From assembly GCA_002359315.1 (NCBI GenBank), contig DEMS01000032.1, positions 3,989 to 67,988 on the forward strand: a stretch of DNA of 64,000 bases. Direction: 5' to 3'. Source of the DNA: Bacteroidetes bacterium UBA2664 (GTDB lineage Bacteria > Bacteroidota > Rhodothermia > Balneolales > Balneolaceae). Position 1 is the stretch's first letter, and each line of letters begins with the position of its first letter. A model generated the notes under the pieces. The model saw nothing but the letters and a program-made list of their open reading frames with translations, ran no database searches and was not told the DNA's origin. Position numbers and translations under genes: made by a program. Shown here in pieces: positions 9,411-18,960 of this stretch.

Positions 9411-9845
9411 TCAGGCTGTAAGAGTTGCATCCAGTTCTATATCTACACCGGCTAATGCTTTTGAAACCGGGCAGCCTTTTTTTGCAGCCTGTGCGATTTC
9501 CTGAAATTTATCGTTGCCGATCTTGGGTACATCTCCCTTCGTAATCAATTTAATTGTAGTAATACCGCCTTTTTCTGCGTCGAGGGTCACTTCTGCATGA
9601 GTTTCCACGGAATTTGGGGTAAACCCGGCTTTATCCAATTCATTTGAAAAAGCCATTGAGTAACAGCCTGCATGTGCAGCACCGATCAACTCTTCCGGGT
9701 TTGTACCTGCTTTATCACCAAACCTTGTGGCAAAACTATATTCACCTTCATATGAACCGCTCCCCAATTTCATGGTTCCTTTTCCCGATTTCAAATTTCC
9801 TTTCCAAATTGCTTCTGCTTTCTTTGTAGGCATAATTTCACTCAT
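9411..9845 (-). CDS. osmC: OsmC-type peroxiredoxin
   Basis: A 144-residue protein of the OsmC/Ohr family, which reduces organic hydroperoxides with a reactive Cys pair. The peroxidatic Cys is in AAHAGCYSMAFSNEL (about residue 61) and the resolving Cys in KKGCPVSKAL (about 125). The N-terminal KKAEAIWKGNLKSGKGTMKLGSG and TRFGDKAGTNPEELIGAAHA fit the OsmC rather than the Ohr branch. It is monocistronic on the minus strand, with a short AT-rich promoter region upstream. Confidence 0.93.
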   Translation of the reverse strand: MSEIMPTKKAEAIWKGNLKSGKGTMKLGSGSYEGEYSFATRFGDKAGTNPEELIGAAHAGCYSMAFSNELDKAGFTPNSVETHAEVTLDAEKGGITTIKLITKGDVPKIGNDKFQEIAQAAKKGCPVSKALAGVDIELDATLTA

Positions 9846-10092
9846 TTAAATTTTATGTTTTATACACTGTTAAAATAACAAAGCGGGTGTTAAATGCATT
9901 CCTTATTAAATAGATCAAAAAAATATATAAAAGGCGAATGATGTTTCGCACAAGATGAAAAAAATAATTATTTGATTTTTCTAAATATTCTATTCAGTTT
10001 AGGAAAACGTATAACTAACTGTTTTTATTAGCAAACACATTGAACTTAACCAAATTAACACCGGAAATAATGGTTAAGTAGATCGCCTCTAT

Positions 10093-11319
10093 ATGATGTA
10101 TAAACATGTGATAATTACTTTATCAACGATTGGTATATTTGGTATATCACTATATTTCTCTCCAATTTTATCCGCTCAAAATGCTGAGGATGAATCCTCC
10201 CTCCATATCGGTGGAGCTTTGCGATACAATGTGATCTTACAAAACTATGAAAGTGACATCGACGCAACCAGTTCTTCTTTCACAATGGACACATGGCGCA
10301 TCAATGTTCTCTACGATAATCCGGGCGGGATCGGACTTAATTTTGAATATCGATTTTATCCTACATTTGGAACTCATTTTATCAAACAGGGATGGCTTGA
10401 TTATCATGCCAATGACCAAACCGAGTTGCAGTTAGGGGTCACTCAAGTTCCTTTTGGCAATATTCAGTACAACTCCAACAATTGGTGGTTCAGCCTGCCC
10501 TACTATGTTGGTCTGGAGGATGACCATGATATGGGCCTCAAACTGATATATCGAAGAGAGAACATCCGCTGGGATTTTGCCTATTTTTTTCAGCCCGAAC
10601 CGGAAGGCCCGCCTGCAGCATTCGGAACGGGAGGCCCGGGGCGCTATTCATATGATGTGATACCTGAAGGAAATGCCGCACTTACAGAAAGAAATCAATT
10701 TAATCTTCGTGCCGCATGGCTTACAGGTCCAAGTGAGTATGGACTTTCCCTGGAATATGGACAACTTTATAACACAGTCCTAAGCAGGTTTGACCATCGC
10801 TATGCGTTTGCTGCCCATGCCGACATTAACTCTGGTAACTTCAATATCAAACCTCAGATTCTCTATTACAAAATGAATGCTTTGGATGATGATGGCCAGA
10901 AACTTAGCACAGCTTTTATGGGCGCGTATGCGATACCCTATCAGGTTTCAACAGAAGCATGGATTGCTACATTGGGATTAGCTTACTCCCATGATGTAGA
11001 ATGGGGGCCTGTAACCAATTTGCTTTTTTACAATGATTTCAGCTATATGAAGAATCGTGCAGGATCCGGAACAACTCGATTGGCGGATGGAAATACACTG
11101 ACCCTTGATCAACATTTTCAGTATACCATTCAGAATATTACCGGCATTTTGGTCTCGGCCGGACCGGTTTATACCTACTTTGATATTGCACAAGGTGTAA
11201 ACCATCCATGGCTAACGGATTCATTTGGAGTCGGTGTAGGGCCCGGCCATGAGGATCTTGGGATTGGTAAATCCGAGTATAACATCCGATTTAATATAAA
11301 TATCGGATTTTACTTTTGA
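10093..11319 (+). CDS. Outer-membrane beta-barrel protein (porin-like)
   Basis: A 408-residue protein with a signal peptide (helix 6-25, cleavage after ILSAQ) and a long run of alternating strands ending in NIRFNINIGFYF, whose terminal aromatic residue is the classical outer-membrane-barrel signature. Sequences such as GGIGLNFEYRFYP, KQGWLDYHANDQTELQLGVTQVPFGNIQYNSNNWWF resemble phosphate-selective-porin-like barrels. It is followed closely by the BCCT transporter, so it might be the outer-membrane pore for the same solute (inference). ATG at 10096 is an equal alternative start. Confidence 0.75.
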   Translation: MMYKHVIITLSTIGIFGISLYFSPILSAQNAEDESSLHIGGALRYNVILQNYESDIDATSSSFTMDTWRINVLYDNPGGIGLNFEYRFYPTFGTHFIKQGWLDYHANDQTELQLGVTQVPFGNIQYNSNNWWFSLPYYVGLEDDHDMGLKLIYRRENIRWDFAYFFQPEPEGPPAAFGTGGPGRYSYDVIPEGNAALTERNQFNLRAAWLTGPSEYGLSLEYGQLYNTVLSRFDHRYAFAAHADINSGNFNIKPQILYYKMNALDDDGQKLSTAFMGAYAIPYQVSTEAWIATLGLAYSHDVEWGPVTNLLFYNDFSYMKNRAGSGTTRLADGNTLTLDQHFQYTIQNITGILVSAGPVYTYFDIAQGVNHPWLTDSFGVGVGPGHEDLGIGKSEYNIRFNINIGFYF

Positions 11320-11375
11320 CTCATTTTAACTGTCTCAGTTACTATTAAACATGTTAAATATTCAGTAAAGATAAT

Positions 11376-12995
11376 ATGAATCAAAAAAAAGAGAAGCAGC
11401 CACAAAACAGTTCCTCAAATTCAAAACCGGTTTTTGAAATTCATGGTCCTGTATTTTGGCCATCTGTTATTTTGATAACGTTGCTAATCGCCGGTACGAT
11501 CATTATGGGGGATGCTGCCGAAGAATTATTTAATTCTGTAAGAATAGGGATTACAGAATCAGCAACCTGGCTCTTTGTGATCGGCGTTAATATTTTTATT
11601 GGCTTCTCGCTCTTTTTTGCATTCAGTAAATTTGGATCGATACGCCTGGGCGGACAGGATTCAGAGCCTGAATTTAGTACCATGGCCTGGTTTGCTATGC
11701 TATTCAGTGCCGGTATGGGTATTGGTTTGATGTTTTTTGCCGTCGCTGAACCGATGTGGCATCTGCTCTATCCACCGCATGCAGAAGTTGGATCCACAGG
11801 TGCTGTACGAGATGCAATGGGGATTACTTTTCTGCACTGGGGCCTTCATGCCTGGGCGATTTATGCAGTTGTTGGACTTGCACTTGCGTTTTTTGCGTTC
11901 AACCGAAAATTACCACTCTCATTCCGATCCGTTTTTTATCCACTTCTTGGAGAACGAATCAACGGCTGGATGGGAGACGTGATCGACATCCTCGCTGTAT
12001 TAGCTACTTTATTTGGGTTGGCTACATCTTTGGGTTTGGGTGCATCTCAGGCCGGCGCAGGCATTGAGTATGTGTTTGGGCTTGACAATAGTGTTAATCT
12101 GCAGGTAATCATTATTATTGTAGTAACCGCTATTGCCGTTGTGTCTGTTGTGTTAGGAATCGATAAAGGTGTAAAAGTTCTCAGCGAATTTAATATCCGG
12201 ATTGCAGCACTCTTTTTGCTCTTCATACTTATTGTAGGCCCTACTCTATATATTCTCAGCAATTTTGTACAGAGCACCGGCCATTATATACAAAATTTTG
12301 CTTCCTACGCGACCTGGACTCAGACCTTCGAAGAAGGTGAATTCATGACAACCTGGACCGTCTTCTATTGGGCCTGGTGGATCTCCTGGTCGCCTTACGT
12401 CGGTATGTTTATTGCAAGGATATCCAAGGGCAGAACTGTAAAGCAGTTTGTTCTCGGGGTATTGATTGTTCCTACATTGGTTACGTTTCTGTGGATGAGC
12501 GGATTTGGCGGCAGTGCACTTTATCTTGAAACCGGAGGAATTGCTGAAATTGCAGCCGCTGTTGAAATGGATCAAACGACTTCATTATTTATACTGCTGG
12601 ATCAATTTCCACTCTCTCTTGTGACATCAATTCTGGCTATTATTCTAATTCTTAGTTTTTTTGTTACATCATCCGACTCAGGTTCATTGGTTATTGACGG
12701 ACTCACCAGCGGTGGGAAAATGCACTCACCCGTTGGGGTTCGTATATTTTGGGCTTCAACAGAAGGTGTCGTCGCGGCAATTCTACTGCTTGGAGGTGGT
12801 TTGAGTGCGTTACAGGCCGGGGCTATCAGTACCGGCTTACCCTTTGTTCTGGTCCTGCTTTTTATGTGTTATAGCCTTCAAATTGGACTTGCAAGGGAAT
12901 ACAGAGAACATATGACCCAAACAAAAGAAAAAGAGCGGGAATCTTATCAGGAACTCGTTCAGCGTCTATTATCAAAAAGAAAAAAAGAAAATTAA
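11376..12995 (+). CDS. BCCT-family betaine/choline/carnitine transporter
   Basis: A 539-residue inner-membrane transporter with about twelve helices. Key motifs are GMGIGLMFFAVAEPMWH (helix 3, glycine-rich substrate/sodium path), FLHWGLHAWAIYAVVGL, and WTVFYWAWWISWSPYVGMFIARISKGR, the tryptophan box of the BCCT family. The GMGIGLMF segment is typical of sodium-coupled betaine carriers. It takes up compatible solutes, fitting a salt-adapted host. The universal stress protein 10 bases downstream is likely co-transcribed. Confidence 0.95.
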   Translation: MNQKKEKQPQNSSSNSKPVFEIHGPVFWPSVILITLLIAGTIIMGDAAEELFNSVRIGITESATWLFVIGVNIFIGFSLFFAFSKFGSIRLGGQDSEPEFSTMAWFAMLFSAGMGIGLMFFAVAEPMWHLLYPPHAEVGSTGAVRDAMGITFLHWGLHAWAIYAVVGLALAFFAFNRKLPLSFRSVFYPLLGERINGWMGDVIDILAVLATLFGLATSLGLGASQAGAGIEYVFGLDNSVNLQVIIIIVVTAIAVVSVVLGIDKGVKVLSEFNIRIAALFLLFILIVGPTLYILSNFVQSTGHYIQNFASYATWTQTFEEGEFMTTWTVFYWAWWISWSPYVGMFIARISKGRTVKQFVLGVLIVPTLVTFLWMSGFGGSALYLETGGIAEIAAAVEMDQTTSLFILLDQFPLSLVTSILAIILILSFFVTSSDSGSLVIDGLTSGGKMHSPVGVRIFWASTEGVVAAILLLGGGLSALQAGAISTGLPFVLVLLFMCYSLQIGLAREYREHMTQTKEKERESYQELVQRLLSKRKKEN

Positions 12996-13005
12996 GGAGC
13001 TTGAT

Positions 13006-13917
13006 ATGATTAATTCTAAACATTGGATGGTATGCCTGGATCTGACTAAAATGGATTCCATTTTGATCGGATACGTTTCTTTTCTGGCAAAAATATCTCA
13101 ACCCACTACGGTAACATTTTTACATGTTGTTGATTCCGGACCTCAGACACTCGAAATCATTGAACAATTTCCGGAAATCGAATCAAAAGAGGAGTTCCTT
13201 GATCTTTTGAGAGCTGATATTCATGAAAAACTGGATGAGTCTTTCGATGAACCGGAAGCAGAATTACGTGTCATCATCAAAGAAGGCAAACCGACCAACA
13301 CGATCATTGAAGTAAGTAAAAGCCTGGATTTCGATCTGTTGATTGTCGGTAAAAAAACAGGGTATGTCGGTGAAGGTATTTTGCCAAAACAGATTCTTAA
13401 GTATGTGGCAACCTCGATACTATTTGTACCTGAAAACAGTCGTTATCAGCTTGAAAATATCCTGGTCCCTATTGATTTTTCTGAACAGTCGGCAAGTGCA
13501 ACGGCTGTTGCTTCAAAACTGGCAAAGATATCCGGTGGAGCCGTCACAGCTCAACATATCTATGAGTATAAAGCTCAATTTTTTCCCTATCTGATGTCGG
13601 AAGAGGAGATGAAAAGAGTGGATCAAAAAACAGAGGACAAAAAAAATGCATTTTTGAATAGTTATCCTATTCCGGGAAATGTGAACATTTCACTATCTCG
13701 ACACAATAAAGGGAAGCTGGCAGATACCGTTTATGATAAAGTGTTGAACACTCAGGCAGATATCATCATAGTAGCTTCAAAAGCGAAGCGATTTTCCGCC
13801 TTGATCAGTCATGATTTTACAGATAAAATGGTGAACTATGCATTTGGAGTACCCCTTTTGTTACTCAGAAATCAAAAAAAATATCAGGAATATCTGGATG
13901 ATCTCTTTTCTGATTGA
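13006..13917 (+). CDS. Universal stress protein, two tandem UspA domains
   Basis: A 303-residue protein with two USP domains (about 1-140 and 145-290). The second opens with NILVPIDFSEQSASATAVASKLA and ends DIIIVASKAKRF(S). The usual ATP-binding GxxGxxxxxxxxGS motif is poorly kept in both, so it may be of the non-nucleotide class. The gene starts 10 bases after the BCCT transporter; USP-transporter pairs are frequent and suggest regulation of the carrier. Confidence 0.9.
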   Translation: MINSKHWMVCLDLTKMDSILIGYVSFLAKISQPTTVTFLHVVDSGPQTLEIIEQFPEIESKEEFLDLLRADIHEKLDESFDEPEAELRVIIKEGKPTNTIIEVSKSLDFDLLIVGKKTGYVGEGILPKQILKYVATSILFVPENSRYQLENILVPIDFSEQSASATAVASKLAKISGGAVTAQHIYEYKAQFFPYLMSEEEMKRVDQKTEDKKNAFLNSYPIPGNVNISLSRHNKGKLADTVYDKVLNTQADIIIVASKAKRFSALISHDFTDKMVNYAFGVPLLLLRNQKKYQEYLDDLFSD

Positions 13918-14020
13918 AGAAAAGAAGAGGTAACATTTAGGAATGGAATTGGCAATAATTCCTATTCGTTTCTGTTTTTGATTAAAAAATTTTAGACTGG
14001 TTCAGTTTTTCGGGGGCAAT

Positions 14021-14049
14021 AAAAAAAGCCGGGTTTGTTCACCCGGCTT
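14021..14049 (-). terminator. Rho-independent terminator of the 14077 gene
   Basis: A 9-bp stem AAGCCGGGT (14026-14034) / ACCCGGCTT (14041-14049) with a TTGTTC loop. On the minus strand it is followed by a T run (A tract at 14021-14027). It separates two convergent genes and may also stop the plus-strand operon. Confidence 0.85.
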
Positions 14050-14076
14050 ATGATTTTAATAATTGTTATTCTCTGA

Positions 14077-14661
14077 TCAAACGATCTCAGGCTCCGTGGT
14101 AAAGGCCTCAGGTTTCCAGGCAGCCTGTGTGTTTTCAAGTGCCATCTGACCAATACTTTCCGCACGGTCCTCATCATCAATGATCTCAGTAGCTACTATG
14201 AGAGGCACAATCTTGCTGATCTCGGTGATTAATCCTGTGCAATTTGTCATATGCTCAGAAGTAAGTTCTGTCAACATTGTATCCTCTGCCGCAAGTGCAT
14301 AGGTGTGCAGCATTGTATAGCCGATTGTAATCATTGAAAGGGCGGTATAATCATCTCTCATCATTTTTGAAACGGTATCATTACGCACGCTATCGATCAA
14401 GCCTGCTATTGAGCCGGTAAATGAGGCGATGGTTGTTTTGATATCGGATTTTAACTCTCCGCCAAGCCTTTCAACTTGTTTTTCAAGTGAATGCACGTGT
14501 TCAGAGGTCATCTTGTCAAGTTCATGCAAGAGTTCCACAACGCGATGATCTCTTACTTTATCAGATGCTTTCTGTTTTCTGATCGCATTCATAAAATGCT
14601 CTTCAAGTGCCAGCAGATCAGAGGTATATTTTTGAAGTCCTTTATTCTTATCTGTACTCAT
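14077..14661 (-). CDS. Ferritin-like helical protein, unknown function
   Basis: A 194-residue all-helical protein. Helices carry Glu/His pairs (LEEHFMNAI; VVELLHELDKMTSEHVHSLEKQVERLGG; YTMLHTYALAAEDTMLTEL; TSEHMTNCTGLITEI) in a spacing like DUF892/YciF or other ferritin-like four-helix bundles. Metal ligation is plausible but not proven. It is a single gene on the minus strand with its own terminator. I do not recognise it as a named family member. Confidence 0.6.
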   Translation of the reverse strand: MSTDKNKGLQKYTSDLLALEEHFMNAIRKQKASDKVRDHRVVELLHELDKMTSEHVHSLEKQVERLGGELKSDIKTTIASFTGSIAGLIDSVRNDTVSKMMRDDYTALSMITIGYTMLHTYALAAEDTMLTELTSEHMTNCTGLITEISKIVPLIVATEIIDDEDRAESIGQMALENTQAAWKPEAFTTEPEIV

Positions 14662-14752
14662 GGGATTATGATATTTTTAATTATAAATTGTTCACTTTTT
14701 TAAACAAAATAATGCTCCAGTACGTTCAGGGATCGTTTTTTAGGTATAAAAA

Positions 14753-15152
14753 GTGGGTCCGGCGAGCTTGAACCGCGGAGCACTGCTCCGCAAGAACAAC
14801 GGCTGGAGTAATTTTAAGGGATAATACTGAAGAAGAGATTCCAACTCTTTAGAAACACGAGTCTAAAATGTGGGCCCGGCAGGCTTGAACCCCGAAGCAC
14901 TGCTTCGGAATAACAACGGCTTGAGTAAGTATATTGTTTATAAATGAACGATAGGTCAGTTCTTAATAGAATATAGGTCTTGATTAAAGTGGGCCCGGCA
15001 GGCTTGAACCCCGAAGCACTGCTTCGGAATAACAACGGCTTGAGTAAGTATATTGTTTATAAATAAACGATAGGTCAGTTCTTAATAGAATATAGGTCTT
15101 GATTAAAGTGGGCCCGGCAGGCTTGAACACCGAAGCACTACTTTGGAATAAC
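14753..15152. repeat. Array of four tRNA-3'-end-derived repeats with hairpins
   Basis: Four copies begin at 14753, 14870, 14989 and 15108. Each opens with GTGGGCCCGGCAGGCTTGAA or a variant. On the minus strand this equals the T-loop, T-stem 3' strand and acceptor 3' strand of the tRNA-Met at 20596/62383, with one base missing. It is joined to a hairpin CCGAAGC-ACT-GCTTCGG (GCGGAGC-ACT-GCTCCGC in the first copy). The second and third are 119-base tandem units differing by a single base and end with a conserved segment containing CGATAGGTCAGTTCTTAATA. The fourth is cut and its hairpin is decayed. None can fold as a full tRNA. The rest of the 662-base gap (14662-15324) has no credible gene. Confidence 0.8.
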
Positions 15153-15324
15153 TTCCGATTGTTTGGGGATGGACACCATATGCGATAATAAGTTAAAGCA
15201 ATGCTTCAAAAAGGTAGTTATATTCGAATACTCTTTGAACTTACCGACGTTAAGCCTTTTTTGAAGATTCCATATTTCAAATATTAAGGGAATAATTACC
15301 AAAACCACCAATAAATAAAAGAAT

Positions 15325-16269
15325 ATGAAATTCCTGAAATTTTTAAAGTGGGTGTTTATTGTAATTCTTGGGTTAGTTGTCATTGTTATTACGGTTACCC
15401 TACTTACCCCCATTCCCAAGAATCCAACTCTTGACCTTGATACCATGAGGCAGGAGGTAAATCAGCCTTTTCATTTATTGGAAACCACAGATGAGGAGAC
15501 ACTTTTTATAAGAAGATGGGATCCGGTGGACAGCTTGGCAAAAGAAGAAATTGCTGTCCTTATCCTCCATGGGATAACAGCTCATAGTAAGGCCTATGAT
15601 TTTATGGCAGAGCCTTTATCAGAAGCCGGTTATACTACATTCGGATTGGATTATAGAGGGCATGGACTCTCAGGGGGGAGTCGTGGTGATAGCCCAAGTA
15701 AAGAACGTTCCAAGTCGGATTATTTGGAGACTTTAAGATTTGTTAAGGACCAGGGGTTCTCCAATGTTGTCGTTCTTGGACACAGCTTTGGAGTAGCTTC
15801 AGCAATATTTTTGGCAAAAGAGGCTCCGGATGAAACGGATGGACTTGTGTTACTTTCTGCGGCATATCAAGGAAAACTACCGCCGAGGGAGTTTGGTTGG
15901 TTCGAGATTTTGACCGCATACACAAACTCCATTATTCGTCCAAGTACTGCTGTCATTGAGTACAAAAGGGACGGAATGGAGAAAAGTAATGACCCCCTTT
16001 TCACTTATGCATATACCTTGCGTTTTGTAAGTATGTTGGATACTCAAAGTGAGTTGGAGTTTCAGGATGAACCACCCATGCCGATTTTGGTAGGGATAGG
16101 GGACCAAGATGAGCTTTTTTCAGTAGAGGCCGTGCGTGAATTATATGATGGGATTCCAGGGGAAAATAAAGAGTTTTGGGTGATTGAGGATGCCTTGCAC
16201 GCCACATTCCCATCTTCAAGTTGGGATGACTTAGTTGATTGGTTGGACAGACAAAATTTTGCATTGTAA
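15325..16269 (+). CDS. Alpha/beta hydrolase (monoacylglycerol-lipase/S33-like)
   Basis: A 314-residue protein with an N-terminal membrane anchor (residues 7-28, VFIVILGLVVIVITVTLLTPI). A hydrolase domain follows with LILHGITAHSKAYD (oxyanion strand), GLDYRGHGLSGGSRGD, nucleophile elbow VVLGHSFGVASA (Ser about 156), acid near LVGIGDQDELF and the His in DALHATFPS. The layout is that of monoglyceride lipase/lysophospholipase-like S33 proteins, so a membrane-tethered esterase on lipid substrates is likely. It is first in the accessory island after the tRNA-derived repeats. Confidence 0.85.
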   Translation: MKFLKFLKWVFIVILGLVVIVITVTLLTPIPKNPTLDLDTMRQEVNQPFHLLETTDEETLFIRRWDPVDSLAKEEIAVLILHGITAHSKAYDFMAEPLSEAGYTTFGLDYRGHGLSGGSRGDSPSKERSKSDYLETLRFVKDQGFSNVVVLGHSFGVASAIFLAKEAPDETDGLVLLSAAYQGKLPPREFGWFEILTAYTNSIIRPSTAVIEYKRDGMEKSNDPLFTYAYTLRFVSMLDTQSELEFQDEPPMPILVGIGDQDELFSVEAVRELYDGIPGENKEFWVIEDALHATFPSSSWDDLVDWLDRQNFAL

Positions 16270-16290
16270 TTTTTCTCCAGTCATAAAAAA

Positions 16291-16317
16291 AAGCCACTGC
16301 TTTTTAGGCAGAGGCTT
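16291..16317. terminator. Bidirectional terminator between convergent genes
   Basis: AAGCCACTGC (16291-16300) pairs with GCAGAGGCTT (16308-16317), with one A-A mismatch and a TTTTTAG loop. An A run precedes it (16285-16292), giving a T run on the minus strand. It lies between the hydrolase and the beta-helix gene. Confidence 0.7.
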
Positions 16318-16380
16318 ATGTTCTTAGCCTGATGAATCAAAGATTCAGGCATAAATATTTATCCGATCCGTGGTTTTCAA

Positions 16381-17382
16381 TTAATTAAAAACAGATGGAT
16401 TGCCACGGTCCTTTGTGTCAACTCCACCGTCAACAATAGGCGATGCAAAACCGCTTATACGATTACCTGTCAGTTTATTTCCTTCAGACCCAGGGTAGAT
16501 GTAAATTCCTGCTCCTCCATCAGTGGCAGTTAAACGATTACCGGTTATATCGTTATTTGCACCCAAAAGTAAGACTCCCCATGCAACAAAATCAAAAGAA
16601 GATTCGCTTACTACATCTGAACTGGTTTTGTTAGACTTGAATGAATTGTCATCACCAATGACAAAAGCACTAAATTCATTATCAGTAAAGGTGTTATTTG
16701 TTACAGAACTATTATCTGCTCCATTTAACATCACACCTGTAGAAGCCCAGTTGCTCTCTCCGTCCCACCAATGATCTGCAACATCATTGTTTGTGAAGTT
16801 AACTACAGCTCCCTGATCAACCTGAACACCATTTTCAGCCCAACCGGATGTCTTGGCACCTGTTCCAATAATCTTGTTTCCACGGACTTTAACGTTAGTA
16901 TCTCCCCCGCGAACAAGCAATCCTACCCGGTGTGCACCGGATAACTCACTCTTGCTTAGGGTTCCGGATGCTCCATTAATGTAAGCTACTGAAATAAATT
17001 GATGTGGATAATCACCTACCACAGAAACTGATGTATTAGTAATTTTAACATCAGCTCCATCTATATAAATACCATATTGTACTGACTTGGCACCATCAAC
17101 AGTTCCGTTAAGTGTCGCTCCTCTGATATTTCCATCCTCATTAAAGTAGATACCTATATCACAGTTTACGTCGAATGACCCGTTTGGAGACTCGTTTATA
17201 TAGTTTGCGGTCAGACCAACCCCGGTATCATGGCATTGACTTAGACTTAAGTTAGACGTTATCCCTTCACTGCTTTGTAAGGATTTATTCTCATCTGAGA
17301 CGCTGTCAGTTAGGGAGTCACAGCCAACTACAAAAACCCCTGTTATTACGATTACCCCAATTATTCTTTTGAATGTTCTCAT
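16381..17382 (-). CDS. Right-handed beta-helix lipoprotein
   Basis: A 333-residue protein with a lipoprotein signal (IGVIVITGVFVVGCDS, lipid Cys about residue 21), then a low-complexity linker. About ten beta-helix coils follow: GTVDGAKSVQYGIYIDGADVKITNTSVSVVG, NKIIGTGAK, NNDVADHWW, NNTFTDNEFSAFVIGDDN, NDITGNRLTATDGGAGIYIY, NKLTGNRISGF. This is the NosD/polysaccharide-lyase-like parallel beta-helix fold. It is probably a surface or periplasmic carbohydrate-binding or lyase-like protein; no catalytic residues can be assigned. Monocistronic. Confidence 0.8.
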   Translation of the reverse strand: MRTFKRIIGVIVITGVFVVGCDSLTDSVSDENKSLQSSEGITSNLSLSQCHDTGVGLTANYINESPNGSFDVNCDIGIYFNEDGNIRGATLNGTVDGAKSVQYGIYIDGADVKITNTSVSVVGDYPHQFISVAYINGASGTLSKSELSGAHRVGLLVRGGDTNVKVRGNKIIGTGAKTSGWAENGVQVDQGAVVNFTNNDVADHWWDGESNWASTGVMLNGADNSSVTNNTFTDNEFSAFVIGDDNSFKSNKTSSDVVSESSFDFVAWGVLLLGANNDITGNRLTATDGGAGIYIYPGSEGNKLTGNRISGFASPIVDGGVDTKDRGNPSVFN

Positions 17383-17556
17383 AATGTATATTTTTAGCTA
17401 AGATTTAATACGTATTTCTTTTGATCACCATCTAATCTGTCTCTTAATTATTAGTTTTAAAATAGAAGAGATATGATAAAAATAAAGTACAAATTTAGGC
17501 TCAGTAGTCTAATTATAGATTTTAATCACGGTTGAAGAGGTTTTAGTACATATTTA

Positions 17557-18339
17557 TCATTGAAAAGAATATTGTTTAATCAAATCGATAAAGCCTGAAA
17601 TCTTTTTGGTATCAGAATTTTCAAAAAGAAAAGGTCTTACATCATTTGCCATTTCTTCCATATTCATTTGGTCACATTTTTCAAGGATCTCTTTTTTTAA
17701 AGCATCTGCATTGGATATTGATATTTTCGCATCCAGGTAACTATAGTTGGGTTTAATATCATGGCTCATCAAAAATACCAAGTCAAAAAAATCTCTACCT
17801 TTATTTCGTTTTCGATTGATAATGGCATAAATCTTTTGAGCCATTAAAAGCGGTAACGGAGTTGTCAGAATGGTAGTAAACACATCAAACTTATTCAGAA
17901 TGTGTCTGTCCGGATCGTAATCAAAATGCTGGGGTTCGGTATCCAGTTGGATGAGTATTTTCTCTTCGGTGTGGCCGGATAATCCTTCTTCAAACAGTAT
18001 GCCCGGAAATTTAAAGTGGCAATGCCAGGCTCCCTTCATAACTGTCTTTAACTCAACTTCGTAGCCTTCTCTTACCAATTGTTTTTCAATATCATTTGCT
18101 ATGCTCTGGAAATCATTTTCATTCAGATCAATGTTATCGAAGTCCAGGTCCTCTGAAAACCGATTGTTTCCATGGACAATTCGAAGGCAGGTGCCTCCCA
18201 GAAAACATAAATGAGTTGCATATCTGCTTTCAAAAATGATCTCCAAAATTTTGTACTGCAGATATTCCCTGAGCAAGAATCTAGGGAATCGATGCAGGTT
18301 TTCCGGGTAAAACGGTTGTATCTCACGAAGTGTTAGCAT
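17557..18339 (-). CDS. abiEii: AbiEii-family nucleotidyltransferase toxin
   Basis: A 260-residue protein with the nucleotidyltransferase core CFLGGTCLRIVHGNNRFSEDLDFDNID (G-G-T...R-x-S-x-D-x-D, about residues 46-72). Further family parts are KIYAIINRKRNKGRDFFDLVFLMSH and a C-terminal helical region. AbiEii toxins (type IV toxin-antitoxin, phage abortive infection) transfer nucleotides to target RNA such as tRNA acceptor ends in the MenT relatives. It overlaps the cognate AbiEi gene by 17 bases, the normal arrangement. The pair lies in the accessory island beside the integrated phage-like element. Confidence 0.88.
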   Translation of the reverse strand: MLTLREIQPFYPENLHRFPRFLLREYLQYKILEIIFESRYATHLCFLGGTCLRIVHGNNRFSEDLDFDNIDLNENDFQSIANDIEKQLVREGYEVELKTVMKGAWHCHFKFPGILFEEGLSGHTEEKILIQLDTEPQHFDYDPDRHILNKFDVFTTILTTPLPLLMAQKIYAIINRKRNKGRDFFDLVFLMSHDIKPNYSYLDAKISISNADALKKEILEKCDQMNMEEMANDVRPFLFENSDTKKISGFIDLIKQYSFQ

Positions 18340-18946
18340 TCAAATACTCTTTAAATAATTTAATTCTTGTTCGTAATGCTTTTGAGTCGATATGCGATGC
18401 GTATTTATCGATTTTAACCATAGATAAACTGTTGTTCATCTCTGTTGATTTCCAGCGCAACGATTCAAGATCATCCGGTTCACTAATTTTGTGATGTAGA
18501 TAGAGGTAATCGATCACTGTTTTTTCCGGATCAGCGATTGCAAAATGGTAGTTGTTCCACTCCTCCAAGTGGTAGCCAAAAAAGAGTGCTGGTTTAATGT
18601 GCCGATAATTGAAGCCTCCCAAGGGAGTATCAAACGACTGTGTTTTTCGGGATGAACAAGAAGTAACCTGGAAAACGCCTTCGGGGATATAACCATACCA
18701 GGATAAAGCAGACTCTAATGAGATATAGGAGGGACTATATAGTTCATTTGCAGCAAAAAAAAGATAGCGTTCATTTACAGCATTACCCGAAAAGTAATAA
18801 AACCGATTTCTTAGTTTTTGAATATATCCTTTATCCTGCCATTCGACGAGTCGGCGGGAATCGAAGCCGGGAAAATGTTTTTCTATTTCCCTGATTGAAA
18901 AAACCGGGAAGGCATTCATTGCGTCATGGAATTGCCGATAATTCAT
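18323..18946 (-). CDS. abiEi: AbiEi-type antitoxin / viral-defence transcriptional regulator
   Basis: A 207-residue protein with an N-terminal winged helix (FSIREIEKHFPGFDSRRLVEWQDKGYIQKLRNRFYYF) and the C-terminal antitoxin fold (PSYISLESALSWYGYIPE, TPLGGFNYRHIKPALFFG, IADPEKTVIDYLYLH) of the AbiEi/COG5340 family. It represses its own promoter and neutralises AbiEii in known systems. The inverted repeat at 18961-18978 just upstream is a fitting operator. Upstream of it the 330-base gap to 19277 has no gene. Confidence 0.85.
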   Translation of the reverse strand: MNYRQFHDAMNAFPVFSIREIEKHFPGFDSRRLVEWQDKGYIQKLRNRFYYFSGNAVNERYLFFAANELYSPSYISLESALSWYGYIPEGVFQVTSCSSRKTQSFDTPLGGFNYRHIKPALFFGYHLEEWNNYHFAIADPEKTVIDYLYLHHKISEPDDLESLRWKSTEMNNSLSMVKIDKYASHIDSKALRTRIKLFKEYLNANTS

Positions 18947-18960
18947 ATATGTTTCTTTTT

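Noticed and set aside
14077..14661. Call as bacterioferritin or Dps
   Set aside because: The Glu/His spacing is only loosely ferritin-like and the diagnostic Dps or Bfr ligand sets are not complete.
14753..15152. A cluster of tRNA genes
   Set aside because: Only the T-loop/acceptor 3' end is present; D and anticodon arms are missing and a hairpin replaces them.
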